Assembly: GCF_001406815.1 (NCBI RefSeq)
Contig: NZ_CVRR01000019.1
Coordinates: 248,001 to 312,000 of the forward strand
Length of the DNA: 64,000 nt
Source of the DNA: Roseburia faecis
GTDB taxonomy: Bacteria > Bacillota > Clostridia > Lachnospirales > Lachnospiraceae
Direction of reading: 5' to 3'
Part shown: piece by piece, positions 34,135 through 44,610 of the stretch
Layout of the letters: every line of letters starts with the position of its first letter
Position numbering within the stretch: position 1 is the first letter of the stretch
The notes under the pieces: model-generated
Told to the model about the DNA's origin: nothing
The model's input: only the letters and a program-made list of their open reading frames with translations
The model's database searches: none
Made by a program: the position numbers and the translations under genes

Positions 34135-35154
34135 ATGAAAAAACGTTTGCCCATAATTATAATTGCTGTTCTGGTCGTAGTATTTGCAGGACTGGGATTT
34201 TACAGCCATCAGAAAAGTAAGATCAAATACAACACAAGCTATGTCAACGGAAATACTGCCGGAAACCTTTACAATGCCGGCTTGTTTTGTGAGAAAAACG
34301 GAACCGTTTATTTTGCCAATCCGGATGACGATTACCGGCTGTATTCCATGGATACAAACGGCAATCATCTGAAAAAACTCAGTTATGACCGTGTCATGTA
34401 TATCAACGCCGATGACCATTATGTATACTATGTACGCAATAATGAAAATAATGGAACCGGATTTGATTTCTTCTCCTACGCAAGAAACAGTCTGTGCAGA
34501 ATTGACCAGAATGGAGAAAACACTAAAATTTTAGACAAAGATCCCTGCCTGTATGCCTCGCTTGTCGGAAACTACATTTATTATCTGCACTATGATGACA
34601 AGGATGCTACAACGCTTTACAAGATCGGAATCGATGGCAAAGGACGCAAAAAAGTATATTCGCCTTACATTTTTACATGCAGCACGCTGGGTCAGTATAT
34701 TTATACCAGCGGAACCGAAAGTGACGGTGCCATCTATCAGCTGGATACCGCCAGTGACAGTTTAAGCAAAGTCTATGAATGTAATTCTTTCAAACCGATT
34801 GTAACCAGTGATGACAATGTCTATTATATGGATGTGGATCAGAACAACGCCCTGGTACATACCAATATGAAATCCGGTCATCCGGTTACACTTACCAAGG
34901 ACAGTCTGGATCTCTACAATGTATACGGAAGCAGTATTTTTTATCAGCGCTATTCCGAAGACAATCCGGCCCTTTGTATGATCAAAAATGACGGCAGTGG
35001 ATATCAGGAACTGGCACAGGGCAATTACTCCAATATCAACGTCACTTCCAGTTACATCTATTTTACCGATTTTAAGACAAAAGAAATGTTCTGTACACCG
35101 ACCGATCATCCGGGAACACTCACCGCTTTCCATCCCGGCGTTATCAAAAAATAA
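34135..35154 (+). CDS. DUF5050-like membrane-anchored beta-propeller protein
   Basis: A 339-residue protein with one N-terminal membrane anchor (about 4-22), the rest predicted outside the cell. It repeats a pattern of about 45 residues such as VYFANPDDDYRLYSMDTNGN, IYYLHYDDKDATTLYKIGID and VYYMDVDQNNALVHTNMKS, typical of DUF5050 propeller blades. It has no catalytic motif I recognise; function unknown. SD AAGGAGG. It is a monocistronic plus-strand gene with a strong terminator. Confidence 0.85.
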   Translation: MKKRLPIIIIAVLVVVFAGLGFYSHQKSKIKYNTSYVNGNTAGNLYNAGLFCEKNGTVYFANPDDDYRLYSMDTNGNHLKKLSYDRVMYINADDHYVYYVRNNENNGTGFDFFSYARNSLCRIDQNGENTKILDKDPCLYASLVGNYIYYLHYDDKDATTLYKIGIDGKGRKKVYSPYIFTCSTLGQYIYTSGTESDGAIYQLDTASDSLSKVYECNSFKPIVTSDDNVYYMDVDQNNALVHTNMKSGHPVTLTKDSLDLYNVYGSSIFYQRYSEDNPALCMIKNDGSGYQELAQGNYSNINVTSSYIYFTDFKTKEMFCTPTDHPGTLTAFHPGVIKK

Positions 35155-35168
35155 ATTTATAAGACTGT

Positions 35169-35213
35169 AAAAGAGGAGGAACCCAAAAATGCGGTTCCTC
35201 CTCTTTTGTTTTT
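35169..35213 (+). terminator. Bidirectional terminator between DUF5050-like gene and polC
   Basis: A 15-bp perfect stem (35169-35183 with 35193-35207), 9-nt loop, T-rich on the plus strand (TTTTGTTTTT) and usable from the polC side. Confidence 0.9.
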
Positions 35214-35229
35214 CAAAACTTCCATAACA

Positions 35230-38200
35230 TTACGCGCCAAAATCAAACAGGGAAAGCTGATTGGATTCCGGCATATCGCCAAACAATCCCAGATCACTCA
35301 TCAGTTCTATTGTTGTCTTTGATACTTTTGTCCGTTCCCTAAAATCATCCTTGGAAAGAAAAATTCCGTCTTTTGCCGCTTCTGCAATCGCAACTGCCGC
35401 ATTATCGCCAAGTCCGTCAATCGTATTGAGCGCCGGCAGCAGTTTTCCATCCACAATCTGAAAATGATGCGGTTCTGACTTATAGATATCCAGCGGAAGA
35501 AATTCAAATCCTCTGGCATACATTTCCTGTACCAGACGCATATCTTTGTAGGTATCCTGCTCTTTTTTGGAGAGCTCGTCCTTGCGCTTTTCGTACTCAT
35601 GCATATATCCTTCCAGTTTTTCTTTTCCCTGACACATCAGCTCATAACTGAAAGCGGTCGCACGGATAGAAAAATATGCTGCATAGTAAGCCAGCGGATA
35701 AAACACTTTACAGTAGGCAATGCGCCATGCCATCATAACATACGCGGCTGCATGGGCTTTCGGGAACATGTACTTAATCTTCTCACAGGACCAGATATAC
35801 CAGTCCGGTACATTGTGATCAATCATATCCTGCTTCCATTCCGGCCATTTGTCGCATTTTCCTTTTGCCACAATTCCCTTCCGGACATTCTCCATAATCT
35901 TAAACGATTCCTCGGAATCCAGTCCCATGCCAATCAGATAGATCATGATATCATCCCTTGTACAGATGGCGGTAGAAATCGTTGCCTTCTTTTCCTGAAT
36001 CAATGTCTGTGCATTGCCAAGCCATACGTCCGTACCATGGGACAGCCCTGCAATACGCACCAGATCCGAAAATTCTTTTGGCTGTGTGTCTATTAACATG
36101 CCCATGGCAAAGTCTGTACCAAACTCCGGGATACCCAATGCTCCCAGCTGACAGTTCACCAGATCATCCGGCGTGATGCCAAGTGCGGAAGTATCCTGAA
36201 ACAGCGACATGACAGCCTTATCATCCAATGGAATCTGCGTCGGATCTACACCCGTCAGATCCTGCAGCATACGGATCATGGTAGGATCATCGTGCCCGAG
36301 AATGTCAAGTTTTAAAAGATTATGGTCAATCGAGTGATAATCAAAATGTGTGGTCGTAATATCGACCGTCATATCATTTGCCGGATGCTGAACCGGGGTA
36401 AATGTATAAATCTGTTCCCCCATCGGAAGAACAACGATACCACCCGGATGCTGTCCTGTAGTACGGCGCACGCCGACACATCCAAGTACAATCCGGTCAA
36501 TTTCACAGTTTCTCTTATGTACACCGCGCTCTTCATAATAATTTTTGACATAACCGAATGCCGTCTTATCTGCCAGCGTACCGATCGTTCCTGCCTTAAA
36601 GGTCTGTCCCTCCCCGAAGATAACTTCGGTGTATTTATGTGCCTTACTCTGGTACTCTCCGGAAAAGTTCAAGTCGATATCCGGCTCTTTATTTCCCTTA
36701 AATCCCAGGAACGTCTCAAACGGAATATCAAACCCTTCTTTGGAAAGCGGTTTTCCGCAGCGCGGACAGAGCTTATCCGGCATATCACATCCACTTCGGC
36801 CGGAAAAAGATTTTACCAGATCCGAATCAAAATCGCTGTACTGGCAATGTTTGCACAGATAATGCGCATGCAGCGGGTTCACCTCCGTAATACCGGACAT
36901 TGTCGCAACGAAAGAACTTCCGACCGATCCACGCGATCCGACCAGGTAGCCGTCTTCGTTGGATTTCCAAACCAGCTTCTGCGCAATGATATACATCACA
37001 GCATACCCATTGCTGATAATGGAATTTAATTCCCGGTCTAAACGTTCCTGCACAATTTCCGGCAGTGGATCTCCATACATTTTATGTGCTTTGTTGTAAC
37101 AGATGTCACGCAGCATCTGGTCCGAATTTTCAATGACCGGCGGACACTTATCCGGACGAACGGGAGAAATTTTTTCGCACATATCCGCAATCCGGTTTGT
37201 GTTTGTAATAACAACCTCTTCTGCTTTTTCACTTCCAAGATAGGCAAATTCTTTCAGCATCTCTTCCGTCGTCCGCAGAAAAAGGGGAGCCTGCTCATCC
37301 GCATCTTTAAATCCCTGCCCTGCCATGATAATTCTCCGGTAAATTTCATCCTCCGGATCTAAAAAATGCACATCACAGGTTGCCACCACCGGCTTATGGA
37401 ACTGTTCACCGAGCCGGACAATCTTTTTATTGATCTCAATCAGATCATCATTGGACGCAACCGGAGAATCTTCATCTCTTACAAGGAATGCATTGTTTCC
37501 GAGCGGCTGGATTTCCAGATAATCATAAAAGTTTACCAGTCTAGAAATTTCTTCCTCCGGACGGCCATTTAAAATTGCCCGGTACAACTCTCCCGCTTCG
37601 CAGGCAGACCCGATCAGAAGTCCATCCCGGTACCTGATAAATTCACTCTTCGGAATCCTCGGACGCCGGTGATAATATTTGATATGCGCCAGCGAAATCA
37701 GCTTATACAGGTTTGTCCGCCCCTGATCGCAGGTGGCAAGAATGATCGCATGATAAGTCGGCATCTTTTGTACATTCTGCACCGATGAGGTTCCCATTGC
37801 ATTCACTTCGTCCAGGGTAGACATACCGCGCTCCCGGAGCATCTCAATAAACTTCACAAAAATCTCTGCCGTACATCCGGCATCATCCACTGCACGATGG
37901 TGATTTTCCAGGGATACGCCCAGCGCTTTTGCAACCGTATCCAGCTTAAAACGGTTCAGATTCGGAAGCAGGACACGCGCCAGGGCAACCGTATCCACAA
38001 TCGTCGGCTTGCATGGAATATCCAGCCTTTGGCAGTTTTTCTTGATAAAACTCATATCGAAATCGGCATTATGGGCAACCATAACACATCCCTCGCAGAA
38101 TTTCATAAATTCCGGAAGAATGTCTGCAATGACAGGTGCATCAATCACCATGGAATCATTGATCGACGTCAGCTGCTCAATCCGAAACGGAATCGGCACT

Positions 38201-39741
38201 TGTGGATTGACAAACGTTGAGAATTTGTCCACGATCTTTCCGTTCTGCACCTTCACCGCCCCGATCTCTATAATGCGGTTGGTCTCCGGACTAAATCCGG
38301 TTGTCTCCAAATCGAATACCACATAATCTGCATCCAGATCCTGGTTCTGGCTGTCCGTCACCATCCCCTTTAAATCATCGACCAGATATGCCTCCACGCC
38401 GTAAATGACTTTAAAATCCGAATCGGACGGTACGGTATGATTGGCATCCGGGAACGCCTGCACATCCCCGTGATCGGTAATGGCAATCGCCTTATGCCCC
38501 CATTTCATGGCACGCTTGACAATATCCTTGACATCTGAAACGCCATCCATATCACTCATTTTGGTATGGCAGTGCAGCTCTATGCGTTTTTCTACGCTGG
38601 TATCCATACGGACCGTTGTAAAATCGGCGCATTTCTTGATTCCGACGATAGAACCGATGGTAAGTTCACTGTCGAACTTATCAATGGTTGCAACACCTTT
38701 GACACGCACAAACTTTCCCCCGCTGATTTCTTTTAACAGCTCCGGTACATCATCATTTCTCGCAAAAATTTTAAGAACAATCGTATCGGTAAAATCAGTC
38801 ACGGAAAAAATAATGATGGTCTTTTCATTGCGGATCTCACGGGTATCTACCGACAGAATCTTTCCGCGGATCACAACCTCTCCGATCGGTCCGTCAATCT
38901 TCTCAATCTCCATGCTCTCTTCTTCGAAGTCTCTTCCGTATATTACATCCGGATTCATGGATTTTTTGCCGTTATCCGACTCGAATTTCCGGCGGAACTC
39001 TCCCCGCTTTTCAAACTTCTGCTTTGGTTTTGCATAATTTGTACCATTTTTTGAAGTGTCTGCACGATTTCCTGCCGTTTTTGCAATTGTCTTTGTTTTT
39101 TCTTCTGTTTCGACAGTTTTCTCTTTTTCTTCCGTTTCCTGGGATTTTCCTTCCATAACCAGCTTCGTCCGCGCAACAATTCCTGCCACTTCCTGCCGGA
39201 TCTGTTCTTCGGAATTTTTCCGGTATTTGCTCTCCTGCGGTTTCCGGTATTGTGGAAATATTTTCAGATTCATTCCACAGCGCTCACAGATCACTTTCTC
39301 TAAAAATTCGATAATCTCATCCGTACGGGTTTTGGCAATAATAGTCTCATCCATCGTCAGAATCAGACGGTCCTCTTCCGGAAATTCCATGTCCGCCGTC
39401 CGCAACAGATTGTATTCGAGCACACTGTAGGCATTCAGTTCATCTAAAATACTGTCCTTATACACCTCTATCAGAGACTTCGGGGTATACTGTTCGGAAA
39501 GCTCATAAGACTCTATGATCTTTACCTGTATGGCCCGGTTCTGAAAAATCTGTTCGGTAATCGCTTTTTCAAGTTTCCATATGTTTTTTTTGAAAATAAG
39601 TCTTTTTGCACGCAAATAAATGCGAATATGAGTATGTTCATGATTCGCACTTATTTTTGTCACTTCAGTTGTATCTAACAGCCCTTCGAGTTCTTCCTCC
39701 AGTTTCAGTGTCGGAAAGGCTTCACGAAATGCTTTTGACAT
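35230..39741 (-). CDS. polC: DNA polymerase III alpha subunit, PolC type
   Basis: A 1503-residue Gram-positive replicative polymerase. Order: N-terminal domain (1-170), a charged Glu/Lys/Thr linker (180-270), OB domain (about 285-375), PHP domain (ELHCHTKMSD at about 388), an inserted DEDD 3'-5' exonuclease (VVFDLETTGF, Asp477/Glu479), the rest of PHP, then the polymerase core with a zinc-binding CKHC...CPRC pair and SRGSVGSSFVA. It copies the chromosome at the fork. It overlaps the ispG stop by 1 nt (TGATG). Confidence 0.97.
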   Translation of the reverse strand: MSKAFREAFPTLKLEEELEGLLDTTEVTKISANHEHTHIRIYLRAKRLIFKKNIWKLEKAITEQIFQNRAIQVKIIESYELSEQYTPKSLIEVYKDSILDELNAYSVLEYNLLRTADMEFPEEDRLILTMDETIIAKTRTDEIIEFLEKVICERCGMNLKIFPQYRKPQESKYRKNSEEQIRQEVAGIVARTKLVMEGKSQETEEKEKTVETEEKTKTIAKTAGNRADTSKNGTNYAKPKQKFEKRGEFRRKFESDNGKKSMNPDVIYGRDFEEESMEIEKIDGPIGEVVIRGKILSVDTREIRNEKTIIIFSVTDFTDTIVLKIFARNDDVPELLKEISGGKFVRVKGVATIDKFDSELTIGSIVGIKKCADFTTVRMDTSVEKRIELHCHTKMSDMDGVSDVKDIVKRAMKWGHKAIAITDHGDVQAFPDANHTVPSDSDFKVIYGVEAYLVDDLKGMVTDSQNQDLDADYVVFDLETTGFSPETNRIIEIGAVKVQNGKIVDKFSTFVNPQVPIPFRIEQLTSINDSMVIDAPVIADILPEFMKFCEGCVMVAHNADFDMSFIKKNCQRLDIPCKPTIVDTVALARVLLPNLNRFKLDTVAKALGVSLENHHRAVDDAGCTAEIFVKFIEMLRERGMSTLDEVNAMGTSSVQNVQKMPTYHAIILATCDQGRTNLYKLISLAHIKYYHRRPRIPKSEFIRYRDGLLIGSACEAGELYRAILNGRPEEEISRLVNFYDYLEIQPLGNNAFLVRDEDSPVASNDDLIEINKKIVRLGEQFHKPVVATCDVHFLDPEDEIYRRIIMAGQGFKDADEQAPLFLRTTEEMLKEFAYLGSEKAEEVVITNTNRIADMCEKISPVRPDKCPPVIENSDQMLRDICYNKAHKMYGDPLPEIVQERLDRELNSIISNGYAVMYIIAQKLVWKSNEDGYLVGSRGSVGSSFVATMSGITEVNPLHAHYLCKHCQYSDFDSDLVKSFSGRSGCDMPDKLCPRCGKPLSKEGFDIPFETFLGFKGNKEPDIDLNFSGEYQSKAHKYTEVIFGEGQTFKAGTIGTLADKTAFGYVKNYYEERGVHKRNCEIDRIVLGCVGVRRTTGQHPGGIVVLPMGEQIYTFTPVQHPANDMTVDITTTHFDYHSIDHNLLKLDILGHDDPTMIRMLQDLTGVDPTQIPLDDKAVMSLFQDTSALGITPDDLVNCQLGALGIPEFGTDFAMGMLIDTQPKEFSDLVRIAGLSHGTDVWLGNAQTLIQEKKATISTAICTRDDIMIYLIGMGLDSEESFKIMENVRKGIVAKGKCDKWPEWKQDMIDHNVPDWYIWSCEKIKYMFPKAHAAAYVMMAWRIAYCKVFYPLAYYAAYFSIRATAFSYELMCQGKEKLEGYMHEYEKRKDELSKKEQDTYKDMRLVQEMYARGFEFLPLDIYKSEPHHFQIVDGKLLPALNTIDGLGDNAAVAIAEAAKDGIFLSKDDFRERTKVSKTTIELMSDLGLFGDMPESNQLSLFDFGA

Positions 39742-40802
39742 CAGTCTTCACTCCAATGTTCCAATTCATAACGCAGTGCCGGCAGAAGTTCTGCTTCCGG
39801 TACTTTTTTGTAAATTTCTCCATGTTTGATAATCAGACCCTCGCCGACACCTCCGGCAATCCCGATATCGGCTTCCTTTGCCTCTCCCGGTCCGTTTACC
39901 ACACATCCCATTACCGCCACTTTGATATCAAGCGGAAATTCCGAAACCATCGTTTCTACTTGATTGGCAAGCCCGATCAGATCAATGCGGGTTCTTCCGC
40001 AGGTCGGACAGGAAACCACTTCCACGCCCCCTTTGCGAAGTCCGAGGGTACGAAGAATCAGTTTTGCGGATTTAATCTCTTCCAACGGGTCCCCGGTCAG
40101 AGAAACACGGATAGTATCCCCGATTCCCTGGTTTAAAATCAGTCCCAGACCGATTGCGGATTTGATATTCCCGCTGATCAGTGTTCCCGCCTCTGTGATT
40201 CCCACATGCAGCGGATGATCCGTCTGTTTTGCGATCAGCTCATGTGCTTTGACACACATCATGACATCCGAGGATTTGATACTGATCACAAGATTATCAT
40301 AGCCCATATCTTCGATCAGTTTCACTTTATCCATTGCGCTCTCCACAATTCCCTCTGCGGTCACACCATGGTATTTTTCCACGAGACCCTTCTCTAAAGA
40401 TCCGCTGTTGACGCCCACACGGATAGGAATCCGGCGCTCTTTTGCCACATCCACAACCGCTTTTACACGCTCACGACTTCCAATGTTTCCGGGATTGATA
40501 CGAATTTTATCCGCACCGTGCTCCATGGCTGCAATCGCAAGCCGGTAATCAAAATGGATATCCGCAACCAGCGGGATGGTAATCTGTTTTTTGATTTCCG
40601 TCAGCGCCGCAGCTGCCTCCTGGGTGGGAACCGCGCAGCGGATAATTTCACAACCGACTTTTGTCAGCTGCTTAATCTGTGCCACCGTTGCCGCAACATC
40701 CTCTGTCTTTGTATTTGTCATAGACTGAATCGCAATCGGATGATTTCCTCCAATCCATCTGTTTCCAATCTGTACTTCCTTTGTGATATGTCTCTCCATC
40801 AT
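39741..40802 (-). CDS. ispG: 4-hydroxy-3-methylbut-2-enyl diphosphate synthase
   Basis: A 353-residue IspG/GcpE of the MEP isoprenoid pathway, which reduces MEcPP to HMBPP using a 4Fe-4S cluster. The cluster ligands are seen in SCPTCGRT and MGCVVNGPGEAKEADIG. The TIM-barrel start QSMTNTKTEDV is intact. GAGGCG lies before tandem ATGs; the second ATG (40799) is equally possible. It lies between rseP and polC, where Bacillus has proS. Confidence 0.96.
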   Translation of the reverse strand: MMERHITKEVQIGNRWIGGNHPIAIQSMTNTKTEDVAATVAQIKQLTKVGCEIIRCAVPTQEAAAALTEIKKQITIPLVADIHFDYRLAIAAMEHGADKIRINPGNIGSRERVKAVVDVAKERRIPIRVGVNSGSLEKGLVEKYHGVTAEGIVESAMDKVKLIEDMGYDNLVISIKSSDVMMCVKAHELIAKQTDHPLHVGITEAGTLISGNIKSAIGLGLILNQGIGDTIRVSLTGDPLEEIKSAKLILRTLGLRKGGVEVVSCPTCGRTRIDLIGLANQVETMVSEFPLDIKVAVMGCVVNGPGEAKEADIGIAGGVGEGLIIKHGEIYKKVPEAELLPALRYELEHWSED

Positions 40803-40817
40803 AACGCCTCTAGCCTC

Positions 40818-41867
40818 TTAGATAAATAGTTTTCGAATGTCATTGAACATAACAATAAACATCAGTCCAAACAACAATACAATACCAACCAGATTTACCA
40901 TGCCTTCTTTGTTTGGATCAATCCGCTTTCTGCGGATCGCCTCAATAATCAGAAATAACAGCCGGCCTCCGTCCAGTGCCGGAAGCGGCAGCAGATTCAT
41001 AACGCCCAGATTCGCAGATAAAAGAATCGTCCAGTTGAGCATATTCAAAAGTGCATAGTAATACCCGTCATTTTTTACAGACTGCTGATAGGTGTCTCCG
41101 ATTGATTTTACGATACCGACCGGTCCGCTCAGTTCGTTTGGAGATACCTGACGTGTCACAAGCATTTTCAGACTCTGGATAGTGGTATAAATCCAGTATC
41201 GCACCTCGTAAAAACTGTTTTTTAAGTTTGTGAGCACGTTTCCCTTTACCCGGACATTTCCCATGGTCTGAAATCCGTACAGATATCTTCCGGTCTCTTT
41301 ATCCAGTTTCGGAACCAGTGTTGTCGTATGTTTCTGCCCATCCCTTGCATAAGTGACTTTAATGGTTTCCCCGGAATGAAATGTTCCGTATGCAGTGATT
41401 TCTCTGCTGAAATGAACCGAAAAATGATTCATCCGGATAATCTCATCCCCTTCCTGAAGACCTGCCTCTTCTGCGGCATATCCTTCCATTACCCCGGAAA
41501 GAACCGGCTTATCATATCCCACACAGCTCATCAGGATAAACGCGAAAATAAATGCAAGAATAAAGTTAAAAAAAGGCCCTGCAAATACGACGCTCATACG
41601 TCCCCATACCGGCTTTTTACCAAATGCGCGATTGTCCGTCGAATCTTCGTCTTCCCCTTCCATCATGCAGGCTCCTCCAAACGGAAATGCCTTAATGCAG
41701 TATTTGGTTTCGCCTTTTTGTATCCCACAGATAGTCGGTCCAAGGCCGAAACAAAATTCATTTACCCGGATTCCGTTTGCCTTTGCAAGCAAAAAATGCC
41801 CCAGTTCATGAAATAAAATTACAATACTAAATATTACAAATGCGATAAGAAATGATACAATTTTCAT
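40818..41867 (-). CDS. rseP: RIP metalloprotease RseP/RasP
   Basis: A 349-residue intramembrane site-2 protease. The zinc motif HELGH lies in the first membrane helix, and a PDZ domain (about 120-195, AAEEAGLQEGDEI) and the second motif NLLPLPALDGGR in a late helix complete the family layout. It cleaves anti-sigma factors and signal-peptide remnants. I start at ATG 41867 (MKIVSFLIAF), preceded by GGTGG. It lies 5 nt after dxr. Confidence 0.96.
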   Translation of the reverse strand: MKIVSFLIAFVIFSIVILFHELGHFLLAKANGIRVNEFCFGLGPTICGIQKGETKYCIKAFPFGGACMMEGEDEDSTDNRAFGKKPVWGRMSVVFAGPFFNFILAFIFAFILMSCVGYDKPVLSGVMEGYAAEEAGLQEGDEIIRMNHFSVHFSREITAYGTFHSGETIKVTYARDGQKHTTTLVPKLDKETGRYLYGFQTMGNVRVKGNVLTNLKNSFYEVRYWIYTTIQSLKMLVTRQVSPNELSGPVGIVKSIGDTYQQSVKNDGYYYALLNMLNWTILLSANLGVMNLLPLPALDGGRLLFLIIEAIRRKRIDPNKEGMVNLVGIVLLFGLMFIVMFNDIRKLFI

Positions 41868-41872
41868 TTTTT

Positions 41873-43018
41873 TTACCACCTGCCCCCTATATATTCATAT
41901 GTTGCCTGCTCTGTCTCTAAGATCTGCTCTAAATCCGGATGTGCGATATAGCTGACTTCTTCCATTGCAGCTTCAATCATTTCCGTAATTTCCGGATAAG
42001 CGATTTTTCTGTCCAGAAACATTGCCACTGCCTTTTCATTTGCGGCATTAAAAACCGTTGGGATATTTCCTCCCCGTCTGGCAGCATCATATGCCAGGGA
42101 AAGCCCACGGAAGGTATCCGTATCCGGGCGCTCAAACGTAAGGTCACAAAGAGCAAAAAGATCCAGACGCTTCCCGGATAAATGTTTCCGCTTTGGGTAA
42201 TACAGTGCATACTGAATCGGCAGACGCATATCCGGCGTTCCAAGCTGCGCAATCACTGCACCATCCTCATATTCCACAGCAGAATGAATGACACTCTGCG
42301 GATGCACGACAACTTCAATCTGTTCGAGTTCCACACCAAACAGCCATTTTGCTTCCATAACCTCAAGCCCTTTGTTCACAAGTGTCGAAGAATCAATGGT
42401 CACCTTGTGTCCCATGGACCAGTTCGGATGCTTTAATGCATCTTCCACCTGTATATGAAGCAGATCCTGCTTCTTTCTGCCCCGGAACGGTCCTCCGGAT
42501 GCGGTAAGAAGGATTTTACTGATCGGATTTTCTTCGTTTCCCTGCAAAGACTGGAAAATGGCACTATGTTCACTGTCTACCGGAAGAATGGACACTCCAT
42601 ACTCCGCTGCAAGCGGAATAATCAGATGTCCTGCCGTAACTAACGTTTCTTTGTTTGCCAGGGCAATCGTTTTCTTTGCCTTTATGGCTGCAATGGTCGG
42701 CCGGATTCCGAGCATCCCGACAATCGCCGTCACCAGAATTTCCGACTCTTCATAAGTTGCAACCGCAAGTAATCCATCCATTCCGGTTTCCACAGGAATG
42801 CCCAGATCCGCCGTGCGGACCCGAAGGGAAGCTGCTGCCTCTTTGCTCCACACAGCAACAAGCTTTGGGCGAAATTTCCGCATTTGTTCTTCCAGCAGAC
42901 GGATATTGTTTCCACAGGCAAGTGCGGTCACTTCGAAATCATCTGCATGTTCTTCAATCACAGAAAGTGTCTGTGTTCCAATGGACCCTGTCGATCCCAA
43001 AATTGCTATCTTTTTCAT
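41873..43018 (-). CDS. dxr: 1-deoxy-D-xylulose 5-phosphate reductoisomerase
   Basis: A 381-residue MEP-pathway enzyme that makes MEP from DXP with NADPH. N-terminal NADPH loop ILGSTGSIGTQTL, catalytic-site blocks LANKETLVTAG, PVDSEHSAIFQ and SSTLVNKGLEVMEA, and C-terminal NAANEKAVAMFL. SD AGAGGTG. It lies between cdsA and rseP, the common Firmicute order. Confidence 0.97.
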   Translation of the reverse strand: MKKIAILGSTGSIGTQTLSVIEEHADDFEVTALACGNNIRLLEEQMRKFRPKLVAVWSKEAAASLRVRTADLGIPVETGMDGLLAVATYEESEILVTAIVGMLGIRPTIAAIKAKKTIALANKETLVTAGHLIIPLAAEYGVSILPVDSEHSAIFQSLQGNEENPISKILLTASGGPFRGRKKQDLLHIQVEDALKHPNWSMGHKVTIDSSTLVNKGLEVMEAKWLFGVELEQIEVVVHPQSVIHSAVEYEDGAVIAQLGTPDMRLPIQYALYYPKRKHLSGKRLDLFALCDLTFERPDTDTFRGLSLAYDAARRGGNIPTVFNAANEKAVAMFLDRKIAYPEITEMIEAAMEEVSYIAHPDLEQILETEQATYEYIGGRW

Positions 43019-43028
43019 CGTTCACCTC

Positions 43029-43829
43029 TTACAGCATATGAAGCGCCAGGAAATAAATGATTGGTGCAGTAATAATCATGCTGTCAAACCGGTCGAGAAT
43101 TCCTCCATGACCGGGAATCAGCTTTCCGTAATCCTTGATATCATAATTTCTTTTGATGGCAGAAGCTGTCAGATCCCCTACCATGGAAATCAGTCCGGCA
43201 ATTGCCGCAATCACAGCAAGAATTACAATTTCTCCACGTTCCAGATGCATCGGGCTACGGAAAATAAAACAATATAAAGCGGTCAGAAGCGCAGCACCTG
43301 CCACACCTCCCACTGCACCCTCTACCGATTTTTTCGGACTGAGTTTCGGCGACATCTTGTGCTTTCCGATCAGCATTCCGACGCAATATGCACAGGTATC
43401 GCATCCCCACGAACATAAAAATACAAGAAAGGCAAGATATAACCCTCTCTCCAGCGTACGGATCTGATATACATAAGAAAGCATGACCGCTACATAGAAG
43501 AATCCAAAAAATGCTGCCATCACCTGATCTGCATGAAATTTCGGATATGCAAATACAAATACAAACATTAACAGAATCAAAAATGCCATAAATAAAATCA
43601 TAAGATCCGGCAGAAACTTCCACTGTAAATTACAGTAATAAACGATTGCCGCCAGATATCCAACGCCTGCCAGAACGGTCTTTTCCATCTTGAACACGCG
43701 ATATAATTCAAACATTCCGATACAGGAAATGGCAAGTGTTGCAAATAATAAAATTTCATGGCCTGAAATAATCAAAAACAGAGCCAGAATTACCAGCACG
43801 ATTCCGCTTAACAGTCTCGTTTTAAACAT
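43029..43829 (-). CDS. cdsA: Phosphatidate cytidylyltransferase
   Basis: A 266-residue multi-pass membrane enzyme that makes CDP-diacylglycerol. The C-terminal signature is complete: GDLTASAIKRNYDIKDYG followed by PGHGGILDRFDS. I start at ATG 43829 (MFKTRLLSGI), with AAGGAGG inside the uppS 3' end; the start lies 1 nt before the uppS stop. Confidence 0.96.
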   Translation of the reverse strand: MFKTRLLSGIVLVILALFLIISGHEILLFATLAISCIGMFELYRVFKMEKTVLAGVGYLAAIVYYCNLQWKFLPDLMILFMAFLILLMFVFVFAYPKFHADQVMAAFFGFFYVAVMLSYVYQIRTLERGLYLAFLVFLCSWGCDTCAYCVGMLIGKHKMSPKLSPKKSVEGAVGGVAGAALLTALYCFIFRSPMHLERGEIVILAVIAAIAGLISMVGDLTASAIKRNYDIKDYGKLIPGHGGILDRFDSMIITAPIIYFLALHML

Positions 43830-43830
43830 C

Positions 43831-44541
43831 CTATTCTTCCTCCTTAAGTCCGCCAAAGCGTCTGTCTCGTTTATTATACGCTTCCACAGCTAATTCCAAT
43901 TCTTTTTTATGAAAATCCGGCCACGGAACATCCGTAAAATAAAATTCGCTATACGCAAGCTGCCACAGCAGATAATTGGAAAGCCGCTGCTCTCCACTTG
44001 TACGAATCAGTAAATCCGGGTCTGGAAGTTCCCTTGTATCCAGATATCCGGAAAAGATTTTCTCATTGATTTCCTCCTCCGTGATTCTGCCATTCTTTAT
44101 ATCAGTAAACATATGCTTCATGGCCCGAAGCATCTCATCCCGGCTTCCATAATTGATGGCAATGGTCAGATTCAGTCCCGTATTTGCCGCGGAAACTTCT
44201 TCCAGTTCCTGAATCTTTTTCTGAAAACTTTCGGATAATCTGGAAAGTTCCCCAATCACACGTACCCGCATATTATTTTTATTTGCCGTGCGGATACAGT
44301 TTTTCAAATAACTCTCCAGCAGTTTCATCAGTGCAGCCACTTCGCTGTCCGGACGATTCCAGTTTTCCGTGGAAAATGCATACAGTGTCAGGTACTCAAT
44401 TCCAAGCTCATCTGCAGCCTGACAAACCGTTTCTACATTCTTTGCGCCAACGGTATGTCCATAATTGCGTGGCATACCCTTGCTTTTTGCCCATCTTCCA
44501 TTCCCATCGAGTATAATCGCCACATGTTTTGGAATTTTCAT
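43831..44541 (-). CDS. uppS: Undecaprenyl diphosphate synthase
   Basis: A 236-residue cis-prenyltransferase that makes the C55 lipid carrier for wall synthesis. Family blocks: HVAIILDGNGRWAKSKG (catalytic Asp), YGHTVGAKNV, TLYAFSTENW and RTSGEQRLSNYLLWQLAYSE. Start ATG 44541; a TTG one codon earlier is also in frame. First gene after the frr terminator. Confidence 0.96.
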   Translation of the reverse strand: MKIPKHVAIILDGNGRWAKSKGMPRNYGHTVGAKNVETVCQAADELGIEYLTLYAFSTENWNRPDSEVAALMKLLESYLKNCIRTANKNNMRVRVIGELSRLSESFQKKIQELEEVSAANTGLNLTIAINYGSRDEMLRAMKHMFTDIKNGRITEEEINEKIFSGYLDTRELPDPDLLIRTSGEQRLSNYLLWQLAYSEFYFTDVPWPDFHKKELELAVEAYNKRDRRFGGLKEEE

Positions 44542-44570
44542 CAATCTTGTTCCCCTCTTTCCTGCAAGTG

Positions 44571-44603
44571 AAAAAGGGACATAGCCACAGGCTTATGTCC
44601 CTT
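44571..44603 (-). terminator. Terminator after frr
   Basis: A 13-bp stem with one bulged A (44590-44603 with 44574-44586), 3-nt loop, T-run on the minus strand. It separates the rpsB-to-frr unit from uppS onward. Confidence 0.85.
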
Positions 44604-44610
44604 AAACATC

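Noticed and set aside
38480-39037. A 185-codon plus-strand frame inside polC
   Set aside because: Ser/Ile-rich complement of the PolC OB and PHP coding sequence, with no start signals.
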